A stretch of DNA of 7,975 nucleotides from Minisyncoccota bacterium (GTDB lineage Bacteria > Patescibacteriota > Minisyncoccia > Minisyncoccales > Minisyncoccaceae), in NCBI GenBank assembly GCA_028704295.1, contig JAQVLF010000015.1, positions 6,987-14,961 of the forward strand, in the 5' to 3' direction. Position 1 is the stretch's first letter, and the number at the start of each line of letters is the position of its first letter. Below are positions 1 to 7,594 of the stretch, piece after piece. A program made the translations under genes and the position numbers. Below the pieces are notes generated by a model. The model was not told where the DNA came from. It ran no database searches and saw only the letters and a program-made list of their open reading frames with translations.

Positions 1-200
1 ATTTCTTCTCCATTGCTTAATTTTAATTTTGCAAAATTATTAGTTACTCCTACTTCTGGATTATCGCCATCATATCCTCCTGTTGTTGATCCGACATTTC
101 CTTTTTTAATAACTCCGCTGTCTACTGCTCCTCCTGTCCAGTTTGAAGCAACTTGTTCAATGTCTCGAGCTAACGCCATCCATTCGGCAATAGTAGGCAA
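1..200 (-). pseudogene. In-frame continuation of the prepilin gene beyond the TGA (partial, runs off the window)
   Basis: Directly after the TGA at 201-203, the same reading frame stays open for 66 codons (200 down to 3) and reaches the window edge without a stop. The translation looks like folded protein: it begins LPTIAEWMALARDIEQVASN, an amphipathic segment with two Trp residues when the following WTGG is included, then a Gly/Thr/Asn/Asp-rich stretch and a FAKLKLSNGEE segment at the edge. This fits the globular C-terminal domain of the prepilin, cut off by one nonsense codon. Alternatives are a sequencing or assembly error, stop-codon readthrough, or reinitiation at the in-frame ATG at 177-179 (Met of EWMALARD). 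I do not recognise the domain. The plus-strand open frame over this region is antisense and has no family character. Confidence 0.6.
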
Positions 201-488
201 TCATTTGTTGTTAATGCTGTTGTTTGTTCCATCTGTTCCATAGTTTGGATTAGATGGAATTGTTTGAATTCCATAGTATGAGAGAAAGTTTGAATTGTTT
301 ACACTATCTTCCAGGCAAAGAAAGGCAGTGCCTAGGCTCCCTAATTGTGCAACCATCTTTGTGTTTTGAGATGTTGTTACAAAAGAAAATACTCCTACTG
401 TGATTAAGCCCGCTATAACTCCAATGATGATAATTACTACAAGAAGTTCGATCAAAGTGAAAGATTTATTCCTTTTTTTATTTTTCAT
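201..488 (-). CDS. Type IV prepilin-like protein, N-terminal part (ends at an in-frame TGA)
   Basis: This is a 95-residue protein with a class III (prepilin) signal. It has a short basic leader (residues 1-9, rich in Lys/Arg/Asn), then FTLIE at 10-14 with the +5 glutamate at Glu14, then a hydrophobic helix to about residue 36. The residue before the cleavage point is Ser9, where Gly is usual; Ser at this place is less common but I recall it in Patescibacteria prepilins. Such proteins are processed by a PilD-type peptidase and assembled into type IV pili or type II secretion pseudopili at the cytoplasmic membrane. The start ATG is fixed by the leader and lies about 30 bases downstream of an extended -10 promoter; no Shine-Dalgarno sequence is visible. 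The Asn/Ser/Gly-rich end at residues 65-95 does not look like a natural C-terminus, and the frame continues beyond the TGA (see next entry). The prepilin call is firm. Whether 95 residues is the true product is doubtful. Confidence 0.8.
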   Translation of the reverse strand: MKNKKRNKSFTLIELLVVIIIIGVIAGLITVGVFSFVTTSQNTKMVAQLGSLGTAFLCLEDSVNNSNFLSYYGIQTIPSNPNYGTDGTNNSINNK

Positions 489-524
489 AAGCCGAAGATT
501 AGTTTTAATTTATTATTTACTAGT

Positions 525-533
525 ATTATACCA
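525..533 (-). promoter_or_regulatory. Extended -10 promoter for the prepilin gene
   Basis: On the minus strand this reads TGGTATAAT, a perfect TATAAT preceded by the TGn extension. No good -35 box lies 16-18 bases upstream; the nearest match, TTGATT at 542-547, is only 11 bases away. Extended -10 promoters can work without a -35. Transcription would begin near 518, giving a leader of about 30 bases. Its position between the rpoC terminator and the prepilin start indicates that the prepilin gene is its own transcription unit. Confidence 0.55.
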
Positions 534-554
534 AAGATAAAAATCAAGGTTTAT

Positions 555-585
555 TAAATTAAAAGTCCCTTTTAAAAAGGGACTT
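555..585 (-). terminator. Intrinsic terminator after rpoC
   Basis: A perfect inverted repeat (AAGTCCCTTTT / AAAAGGGACTT, arms 575-585 and 563-573 around a single base) begins 6 bases after the rpoC stop codon. In RNA this is a stem of about 9-10 pairs with a small A/U loop. It is followed by UUUUAAUUU: the last two U of the arm, two more, then a broken U run. The position and form fit factor-independent termination of the rpoBC transcript. The repeat is symmetrical, but the plus-strand side has no gene to terminate. Confidence 0.85.
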
Positions 586-591
586 AATACT

Positions 592-3500
592 TTATTCTTC
601 GCCTTTCTTTTTAAATCCTGTTCCGATTGGCACTAGTTTTCCTAAAATAACATTTTCTTTTAATCCTCTTAATTTATCCTCATCGCCTTTAAGTGATGAA
701 TCAATTAAGATTCTCGATGTTTCCTGAAATGATGCAGCTGACAAGAAACTATCTGTACTTAATGCCACTCTCGAAACTCCTAGAAGCAGCTTTTCAACTT
801 TAACGAGCTTCTTACCTTCTTTCTCAAGCCTTTCGTTAATTTCAGCTAATCTTGATTCTGATATAACCTCTTCTTCAAATAAAAGGCTATCTCCTGGATC
901 TTTAACTTTCATTTTGGAGAACATTTGCTTTACAATAATCTCTACATGCTTATCGTGAATTGCAACTCCCTGAGATACATATACTTCTTGGATTTCTTTA
1001 ATAATATATCTTTTAACTGCTTCTTCCCCTACATATTTGTAAAGCTTCTTGAGGTCAATTGAACCAATTGTCAAAGACTGTCCTTTTTCAATAGTATCCC
1101 CTTTTTTAACAAGTATTTCAATGTTGTGAGGAACTTTGTAAGTTATCAATTCTTCTTTTTCTCCTAGAGGCTTAATTTCAATTAATCCTTCTTTTTCGTT
1201 TATTGAAACAACTTTTCCCTTCGATTTAGATAATTCTGCCTCACCTTTTGGAGTTCTGTTTTCAAATACCTCTTCAACTCTTGGAAGACCTCTTGTAATA
1301 TCTGTTTCAGATGCTACTCCTCCGGTGTGGAAGGTTCTCATTGTCAATTGTGTTCCTGGCTCACCAATTGCTTGGGCTGCCACAACTCCAACTGCCTCTC
1401 CTAATTCTACGAGTCCTCCCCATCCTAAATCTTGACCATAACATTTTTTGCAAATCCCATTCTTTGTTTTGCAAGTAATAGGCGAGGCTACCCTTACTTC
1501 TTCTATTGAAGGAGTTTCTTTAATAATATTTGCAGCTTTTTTAGTAATTAATTCACCCTTTTTAACAATAACCTCTTTTCCATCCTTAATGTTTTCTAAG
1601 GCTATCCTTCCATAAATCTTCAATACAAAATCTTGATTAATCAAATCTGCGTCACTCTTTTTAATAATAATTCCTTTTGTATCCCCACAATCATCTTCTG
1701 TGACAATAACGTCATGTGCAACATCTACTAATCTTCTTGTTAAGTATCCTGACATTGAAGTTCTAAGCGCTGTGTCAGCAGTACCTTTTCTAGCACCGTG
1801 GGTAGATGAAAAATATTCAAGCACTGACAAGCCTTCTTTAAAAGAATTTTTGATGGCAAGTTCAATAATCTCACCTGCTGGATTAGCTACAAGACCTTTC
1901 ATTCCAGCCATCTGCACTGGCTGGCTCCATGATCCTCTAGAACCCGAATCAACAATATCAAATACAGGGCCATGAGAAATATATTCTGGAACCAATTTTT
2001 CAATCTTTAACTTGACATTTTTCCAAACTTCAATAACTTGAGTTTTCTTTTCATCCTTAGATAAAAGTCCTTGTTCATAGTAATCTTCTATTTCTTTAAT
2101 CTTGCTTTCAGCCTCTTCTATTAATTTAGGCTTCTCTTTTGGAATAACAAGATCAACCATACCCCATGTGATTCCCGATCTTGTACACCACTCAAATCCT
2201 AATTGTTTAATCTTGTCCAAGATATTAACTGTTTCTTCTTTATAGGCCTCAATTAACTTTCCAATTAATTTCTTAATATTCTTTGAATTCATGATCTCAT
2301 TTATAAATTCAAAATCTTCTGGAAAAATGTTATTGAATATTATTCTTCCTATACTTGTTTCAATAAATTCATCATCAATTTTTACTTTTATCTTTGCTCT
2401 TGCATCAACAGCTCCCAAATCATAAGCTAATAGTGCCTCCTTTTCGTTTGCAAAAATACTTCCTTCTCCTTTTCCCTTTTCAACAATCTTAGTTAGCCAA
2501 TAACATCCTAAAACCATATCTTTTGTAGGAATAGCAATAGGATCTCCTGTAGCTGGCTTTAAAAGATTTTCTGAAGACAACATTCTTGTTCTAGCTTCGT
2601 CTTGTGCTTCTTTTGATAAAGGCAAATGAATAGCCATCTGATCTCCATCAAAGTCAGCATTAAAAGCAGTACAGACAAGCGGATGCAATTGAATAGCCTC
2701 TCCTTCAATTAAGATTGGATAAAATCCTTGTATACCTAATCTATGAAGAGTTGGAGCTCTATTTAAAAGCACAACTTTATCTTTTACAATTTCTTCCAAA
2801 GATTCCCATACTTCGTCTCCTTCATCCTCAATTAATCTTGAAGCACTCTTAACATTATATGCCAATTCTTTCTCAAGTAATTTCTTAATTACAAATGGCT
2901 TAAATAGCTCTAAGGCCATTTTTTTTGGAACTCCACATTGAGATAAATCTAAATTAGGACCAACTACGATTACAGATCTACCAGAATAATCAACTCTTTT
3001 TCCAAGCAAATTCTGTCTAAATCTACCCTGCTTTCCTGAAAGCATGTCAGCCAAACTCTTTAAAAGCCTTCTTCCCCCTGTAGATGCTTGAGTTGTGGTT
3101 CCCTTCCTCATTTTATTATCAATTAAAGCATCAACTGCTTCCTGAAGCATTCTCTTCTCATTTCTTACAATCACATCAGGAGCATTAATTTCAAGTAAAT
3201 ATTTCAACCTGTTATTTCTATTAATCACCCTTCTATAAAGATCGTTCAAGTCTGATGAAGCATATCTTCCTCCATCTAATTGCACCATTGGTCTTAAATC
3301 AGGTGGCAAAACTGGAAGTACATCTAAAAACATCCATTCTGGTCTCACGCCTGATTTCCGAAGTGCCTTTAATAGCTTTAATCTTCTTAAAATATTTTTC
3401 TCTTCTTCTGGATTTTTTTTTGTCTTTAAAACTTCGTTAACATTGTTAATTTCTTCGTCCAAATCAATTTTTTCAAAAATTTCTTTAATAGTTTCTGCAC

Positions 3501-4179
3501 CTGTTCCAGCTTCGAAAACCTCGCCATATTTCATTGCTAATCCATGATATTCATTTTCAGATAAAACTTTGAACATCTGAAGAGAATTTAATTCTTCCTT
3601 TGCTTTCTTGTAAGCATTTTTCAATTCTTCTACTTTTTCTTTTAGCGCCTTATCTCTTTCTTTTTCATCTTCAAATGCCTTTTCAACCTCATTTTTAGAA
3701 GCTTTTACTCTTGTCTTGTATTCGTCTTCGATTTCTTCTAAGATTTTGCCTTTAAGATCTTCATTCACATTAGTTATGATGTATGAAATAAAATAGACTA
3801 CTTCTTCTACTTTTTGAAGAGGCAAGTTTAAAACAATACCAATTCTTGATGGCACTCCTTTTAAAAACCAAATATGAGAAACTGGGGTAGCCAATTTAAT
3901 GTGCCCCATTCTTTCTCTTCTAACAGAAGCTTTTGTCACCTCAACTCCACACTTATCACAAACAACCCCCTTGTATCTCACTTTCTTATACTTTCCACAG
4001 TAACATTCATAGTCTTTTGTTGGCCCAAAAATGGCTTCGCAGAATAGTCCGTCTTTTTCTGGTCTTTGAGTTCTGTAATTAATAGTTTCGGGTTTTGTAA
4101 CTTCACCATAAGACCAATCTAAAATGTCCTCTGCTGAAGCTAATTTTAATTTAATTGATTCTAGATTTGAAACATACAT
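592..4179 (-). CDS. rpoC: DNA-directed RNA polymerase subunit beta'
   Basis: This is a full-length beta' subunit (1195 residues, close to the ~1200 of Firmicutes), the subunit that carries the catalytic Mg2+ site of RNA polymerase. Features in order: N-terminal zinc ribbon with Cys59, Cys61, Cys74 and Cys77; clamp with a charged, coiled-coil-like insertion at about 146-200; rudder/clamp-helix region leading to QGRFRQNLLGKRVDYSGRS; NRAPTLHR at 473-480; the invariant NADFDGD at 507-513 with the metal-binding Asp509, Asp511 and Asp513; funnel; bridge helix at about 769-805; second zinc site Cys831, Cys903, Cys910 and Cys913; trigger loop with Met947, Arg948 and His951; and the usual C-terminal DSFLSAASFQET and GTGF motifs. 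The ATG lies 12 bases after the rpoB stop, matches the expected family start (MYVSNLESIKL) and has no clear Shine-Dalgarno sequence. The gene is translated from the rpoB transcript and ends in TAA just before a strong terminator. No key residue is missing. Confidence 0.98.
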   Translation of the reverse strand: MYVSNLESIKLKLASAEDILDWSYGEVTKPETINYRTQRPEKDGLFCEAIFGPTKDYECYCGKYKKVRYKGVVCDKCGVEVTKASVRRERMGHIKLATPVSHIWFLKGVPSRIGIVLNLPLQKVEEVVYFISYIITNVNEDLKGKILEEIEDEYKTRVKASKNEVEKAFEDEKERDKALKEKVEELKNAYKKAKEELNSLQMFKVLSENEYHGLAMKYGEVFEAGTGAETIKEIFEKIDLDEEINNVNEVLKTKKNPEEEKNILRRLKLLKALRKSGVRPEWMFLDVLPVLPPDLRPMVQLDGGRYASSDLNDLYRRVINRNNRLKYLLEINAPDVIVRNEKRMLQEAVDALIDNKMRKGTTTQASTGGRRLLKSLADMLSGKQGRFRQNLLGKRVDYSGRSVIVVGPNLDLSQCGVPKKMALELFKPFVIKKLLEKELAYNVKSASRLIEDEGDEVWESLEEIVKDKVVLLNRAPTLHRLGIQGFYPILIEGEAIQLHPLVCTAFNADFDGDQMAIHLPLSKEAQDEARTRMLSSENLLKPATGDPIAIPTKDMVLGCYWLTKIVEKGKGEGSIFANEKEALLAYDLGAVDARAKIKVKIDDEFIETSIGRIIFNNIFPEDFEFINEIMNSKNIKKLIGKLIEAYKEETVNILDKIKQLGFEWCTRSGITWGMVDLVIPKEKPKLIEEAESKIKEIEDYYEQGLLSKDEKKTQVIEVWKNVKLKIEKLVPEYISHGPVFDIVDSGSRGSWSQPVQMAGMKGLVANPAGEIIELAIKNSFKEGLSVLEYFSSTHGARKGTADTALRTSMSGYLTRRLVDVAHDVIVTEDDCGDTKGIIIKKSDADLINQDFVLKIYGRIALENIKDGKEVIVKKGELITKKAANIIKETPSIEEVRVASPITCKTKNGICKKCYGQDLGWGGLVELGEAVGVVAAQAIGEPGTQLTMRTFHTGGVASETDITRGLPRVEEVFENRTPKGEAELSKSKGKVVSINEKEGLIEIKPLGEKEELITYKVPHNIEILVKKGDTIEKGQSLTIGSIDLKKLYKYVGEEAVKRYIIKEIQEVYVSQGVAIHDKHVEIIVKQMFSKMKVKDPGDSLLFEEEVISESRLAEINERLEKEGKKLVKVEKLLLGVSRVALSTDSFLSAASFQETSRILIDSSLKGDEDKLRGLKENVILGKLVPIGTGFKKKGEE

Positions 4180-4191
4180 AGTGGTCTTTTT

Positions 4192-7100
4192 TTATTTCTC
4201 TTTTTTTTCATTAATAATTAGGTTAAGACCTAAAGATTTCAATTCTGCTGTTAATAAATTAAATGCAGCAGGAACATTAGGGTTTTTAATTTTTTCACCC
4301 TTAATAATTGCTTCATAAGTTGAGAATCTTCCTTGAACATCATCAGATTTAATTGTAAGCATTTCCTGGAGTGCGTGTGCTGCTCCATAACCTTCCATTG
4401 CCCAAACCTCCATTTCTCCCAACCTCTGTCCTCCAAACTGCGCTTTTCCTCCTAAAGGCTGCTGAGTAATTAATGAGTATGGTCCAACAGATCTCATGTG
4501 AATCTTATCCTCAACCATGTGAACTAACTTCATCATGTAAATATATCCAACTGTAACTTTTTCAGGGAATTTCTCTCCCGTCACAGGATCATATACATTT
4601 AGTTTTCCATTTTCACTAAAGCCTGCCTTCTTAAGCTCTTCTCTAATATCCTCTTCTCTTGCACCAGATAATGATGGTGTTTCGGCTAAATAACCAAGCT
4701 TATTAACTGCGAGTCCTAAGTGAGTTTCCAAAATCTGTCCCAAGTTCATTCTTGAGGCTACTGATAATGGGTTTAGAATAATATCTACTGGTGTTCCATC
4801 TTCTAAGAATGGCATTTCTTCTGGTGGCAAAATCTTAACAACAATACCCTTGTTTCCATGCCTTCCCGCTAACTTATCACCTACTCTAATTTTTCTAACT
4901 TGAGCTGATCTTATTCTAATTTTCTTAATAACGCCTGGCTCTAATTGATAGCCATCTGCTCTACTAAACACCTTAACATCAATAATTCTTCCCCTCTTAC
5001 CATGTTCCATTCTTAGAGAAGTATCCTTTACATCTTTAGCCTTATCTCCAAAAACTGCCCTAAGTAATCTTTCTTCTCCAGATAAATCAGTTTCACCTTT
5101 CGGAGAAATCTTACCAACCAAAATATCATTTGGCCCAACTTCAGCTCCAACTCTTACAACTCCTTCTTCATCTAAGTCCTTAAGTTTATCTTCTCCAACA
5201 TTAGGAATATCATAAGTTGTAACCTCTGGCCCTAATTTTGTTTCTCTAACGTCTGAGAAGAATTCTTCTATATGAATGTTAGTAAATACATCTTTCTTAA
5301 CAATGTTTTCGGATAAAACAATTGCATCTTCAAAAGTATTGCCTCTCCATGATAAGAATGCTACAAGCAAATTTCTTCCTAAGGCTAATCTTCCTTTGTC
5401 TACTGATCCTCCTTCTGCTAAAATATCTCCTTTCTTAACTTTGTCTCCTTTATTAACTACTGGTACTTGATGCATGCAAGTATATTGGTTTGTTTTATCA
5501 AATGTTCTTAAAGTATATGTTGTAATTCCTTTACTTCCCTTAACCTTTATTTCTCTTGAATCAGAATAAGTTACTTCTCCTGCTTCTTTAGCCAAAATCA
5601 CTTGAGAAGAATCTCCTGCAATATATTTTTCCATTCCTGTTCCAACAAGTGGAGCTTCTGGATTAACAAGCGGAACTGCTTGTCTTTGCATGTTTGAACC
5701 CATCTGAGCCCTGTTTGCATCATCGTTCTGAAGAAAAGGAATAAGTGAAGTTGCTCCTGAAATAAACTGTTCTGGCGCAACATCGATATAGTCTACTTTT
5801 TCTTTTTCAATTTCTCCTGGCTCTCCCTTTATTCTTGCCTGAACTCTTTGATCAATAATATTTCCATTATCATCTACTTTAACTGAGGCTGTTGCAATAT
5901 TATACCTTTCTTCCTCATTAGCGTTCATGTATACAACCTTGTTTGTAACTTTTCCTTTTTCCACTTTGTAATATGGAGTCTGTATAAATCCATAAGCATC
6001 TAATTCAGAGTATAATGCCAAATGTGTTACAAGTCCTACGTTTGGACCTTCTGGTGTTTGAATAGGACAAATCCTTCCATAGTGTGATGGTTGCACATCT
6101 CTTACATCAAATCCCGCTCTTTCTCTTGTTAGTCCCCCTGGACCTGTTGCAGACAATCTTCTCTTGTGTTCCAATTCTGATAATGGATTAATGTTATCCA
6201 TGAATTGAGAGAACTGAGAAGCTGTGAAAAACTGTATTACTTGTGCAATAAAAGGCCTTGGATTAATTAATTGTGACGGAGTAATGTCTAAAGTATCAAT
6301 AGTTGACATTCTATCCTTTGCAATTCTTGCGGTTCTAGCTAAACCTACTCTTAATTTGTTGGATAAAAGCTCTGCCATATTTCTTACCCTTCTATTTCCC
6401 AAGTGGTCAATTTGATCTGGCTGGGCATGAGGATCATTTTGCATTCTAATTATCTCTCTCATAACAGAAATAACATCTTCTATTATTAAGACTCTATCCT
6501 CCTTTGTAATTTCTCTATCTTTTTTAGGCTTTAATTCCTTTAATCTTGACCAAATCTTCCATCTTCCTACTGAAGACAAATCATATCTATCAAAATTAAA
6601 GAACATGTTAAAGATAAATTCTCTTGCAGAATCAACATTAATCATTTCTTCTGATCTCAATCTTCGATAAATTTCAATTAAAGCATCTCCTTGGTTTTTA
6701 GCTACATCTTTAGCTAAAGTGTTGTCAATATATTTTTGCTCTCCTGTATCTATGCCTAAGAATAATTGTCTAATATCATCATCATTATATCCTCCCAAAG
6801 CTTTTAAAAGCATTGTTGCAGGAATCTTTCTTTTTCTATCAACCTTAACTGACATAATGCCAGAAGGCTCAATTTCAAATTCAAGCCAGACTCCTCTATT
6901 TGGAATAATCTTAGCACCAAAATATTTTTCACCATTAGAAATAGTCAATGGAAAGAATACGCCAGGAGATCTGATTAATTGCGAAATGACCACCCTTTCA
7001 ACTCCGTTTAGAATAAATGTTCCATTTTCTGTTATGATAGGAAAATTGCCAAAAAATACTTCCTGGGTTGTTATTTCTTTTGTTTTTAAACTTTTCAATT

Positions 7101-7362
7101 GTACTTTAACTCTAAGAGGCGCAACATATGAATCATTGTTTTCCCTTGCATCAAATCCTGATTCATAATTTGGCTTACCTAAGCTGTAATCCAAGAAATA
7201 CAATTCATATTCTTTCTGCGTGTAATCTTTAATAGGAGAAACTTCATTGAAAAGTGCTCTAAGTTCTTTTTCCCAAAATTGCTCTCCACTTGCATTTTGC
7301 ATGAAGATCAAATTTGGAACCTCCTTTCTTATCTCTGTTTTTGAAAAGTTTTTAATTTTCAT
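4192..7362 (-). CDS. rpoB: DNA-directed RNA polymerase subunit beta
   Basis: This is a complete beta subunit of 1056 residues, short compared with B. subtilis (~1190) and E. coli (1342), because the lineage-specific insertions are absent. Short forms are usual in Patescibacteria. Features in order: N-terminal SPIKDYT region; GNFP at 105-108 leading to SQLIRSPGVFF (127-137) in the protrusion; lobe; rifampicin-pocket/fork region at about 380-445 (ASQFSQFMD, GPGGLTRERAG, QTPEGPNVGLV); NTFEDAI with Glu678-Asp679, which helps position metal and NTP; GDKLAGRHGNKG with active-site Lys830 and Lys838; and the C-terminal clamp segment with GGKAQFGGQRLGEMEVWA that packs on beta'. The ATG at 7360-7362 gives the normal N-terminus; there is no Shine-Dalgarno sequence upstream. 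It is the first gene of the rpoBC operon. The neighbour upstream is a LamG-protein gene, not rplJ/rplL as in many bacteria, so expression must come from the 7363-7594 region. Confidence 0.98.
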   Translation of the reverse strand: MKIKNFSKTEIRKEVPNLIFMQNASGEQFWEKELRALFNEVSPIKDYTQKEYELYFLDYSLGKPNYESGFDARENNDSYVAPLRVKVQLKSLKTKEITTQEVFFGNFPIITENGTFILNGVERVVISQLIRSPGVFFPLTISNGEKYFGAKIIPNRGVWLEFEIEPSGIMSVKVDRKRKIPATMLLKALGGYNDDDIRQLFLGIDTGEQKYIDNTLAKDVAKNQGDALIEIYRRLRSEEMINVDSAREFIFNMFFNFDRYDLSSVGRWKIWSRLKELKPKKDREITKEDRVLIIEDVISVMREIIRMQNDPHAQPDQIDHLGNRRVRNMAELLSNKLRVGLARTARIAKDRMSTIDTLDITPSQLINPRPFIAQVIQFFTASQFSQFMDNINPLSELEHKRRLSATGPGGLTRERAGFDVRDVQPSHYGRICPIQTPEGPNVGLVTHLALYSELDAYGFIQTPYYKVEKGKVTNKVVYMNANEEERYNIATASVKVDDNGNIIDQRVQARIKGEPGEIEKEKVDYIDVAPEQFISGATSLIPFLQNDDANRAQMGSNMQRQAVPLVNPEAPLVGTGMEKYIAGDSSQVILAKEAGEVTYSDSREIKVKGSKGITTYTLRTFDKTNQYTCMHQVPVVNKGDKVKKGDILAEGGSVDKGRLALGRNLLVAFLSWRGNTFEDAIVLSENIVKKDVFTNIHIEEFFSDVRETKLGPEVTTYDIPNVGEDKLKDLDEEGVVRVGAEVGPNDILVGKISPKGETDLSGEERLLRAVFGDKAKDVKDTSLRMEHGKRGRIIDVKVFSRADGYQLEPGVIKKIRIRSAQVRKIRVGDKLAGRHGNKGIVVKILPPEEMPFLEDGTPVDIILNPLSVASRMNLGQILETHLGLAVNKLGYLAETPSLSGAREEDIREELKKAGFSENGKLNVYDPVTGEKFPEKVTVGYIYMMKLVHMVEDKIHMRSVGPYSLITQQPLGGKAQFGGQRLGEMEVWAMEGYGAAHALQEMLTIKSDDVQGRFSTYEAIIKGEKIKNPNVPAAFNLLTAELKSLGLNLIINEKKEK

Positions 7363-7379
7363 ATTTTGACTTATTAAAC

Positions 7380-7408
7380 AAAAAAGCGCCCTTTTATAAC
7401 TTCAAGGG
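7380..7408 (-). promoter_or_regulatory. Terminator-like hairpin in the rpoB leader (possible attenuator)
   Basis: The leader RNA contains CCCTT, a 10-base loop, AAGGG, then CGC and six U, ending 17 bases before the rpoB start. This has the form of a weak intrinsic terminator. The stem has only 5 pairs and CGC separates it from the U run, which argues against efficient termination. It may be a partial attenuator or pause site, or chance in AT-rich DNA. I see no convincing competing antiterminator pairing. Confidence 0.25.
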
Positions 7409-7483
7409 TTAAATTATTTATCTTATAGTTGAATGTGGGAAAAACAAGGTGGCCTTTAATTAACTTATTAATTTCACGATATA

Positions 7484-7512
7484 TACATACCAAAAAAAAG
7501 AAAAACTGTCAA
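7484..7512 (-). promoter_or_regulatory. Second, weaker candidate promoter for rpoB
   Basis: A perfect TTGACA (7507-7512) is followed after 17 bases by TATGTA (7484-7489), which matches the -10 consensus at only three positions; other TA-rich -10 choices nearby have poor spacing. The spacer is almost all T on the minus strand. The -35 lies inside the palindrome 7501-7518. Transcription would start near 7477, giving a leader of about 115 bases. Confidence 0.35.
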
Positions 7513-7518
7513 GTTTTT
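7501..7518 (-). repeat. Perfect 7-base inverted repeat over the TTGACA box
   Basis: The minus strand reads AAAAACT-TGAC-AGTTTTT: two 7-base arms around a 4-base centre, with the -35 hexamer TTGACA of the second promoter candidate spanning the centre. A palindrome over a -35 box could be a repressor operator. As RNA it would be a weak hairpin (one G-C or C-G pair) followed by a long T-rich run, so a weak terminator for transcripts from the upstream promoter is the other reading. The symmetry is seen; the function is inferred. Confidence 0.35.
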
Positions 7519-7551
7519 CACTCGATCCTAACGCTTCTTTATGATTTTATC

Positions 7552-7581
7552 ATTATACAAAAATATTGTAAACCTTGACAA
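7552..7581 (-). promoter_or_regulatory. Main candidate promoter of the rpoB-rpoC operon
   Basis: TTGTCA (7576-7581) and a perfect TATAAT (7552-7557) are spaced 18 bases apart, a good match to a primary-sigma promoter. It lies just beyond the stop of the LamG gene and points towards rpoB. Transcription would begin near 7545, giving an rpoB leader of about 180 bases, long enough to hold regulatory structure. Confidence 0.6.
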
Positions 7582-7594
7582 ATGTTTAAAGATA

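Noticed and set aside
201..203. TGA in the prepilin as selenocysteine or reassigned Gly/Trp codon
   Set aside because: No convincing SECIS-like stem-loop follows it (only GCC/GGC around an 8-base loop), and the long polymerase genes contain no TGA, so neither selenocysteine nor a changed code is supported.
13..243. Plus-strand open frame of 76 codons at the left edge
   Set aside because: It is antisense to the continued prepilin frame, has no recognisable domain or ribosome binding site, and its composition is that of a shadow frame.
1700..1975. Plus-strand open frame inside rpoC
   Set aside because: It is antisense to the bridge-helix region of RpoC; its translation has no domain features.
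6719..7168. 149-codon plus-strand open frame inside rpoB
   Set aside because: It lies wholly antisense to conserved RpoB coding sequence, with no start signals or family resemblance; long antisense frames are expected opposite such genes.
7422..7447. TATAAG preceded by TTGTTT as a third rpoB promoter
   Set aside because: The -35-like TTGTTT is only 14 bases from the -10-like box and no better hexamer lies at 16-18 bases.
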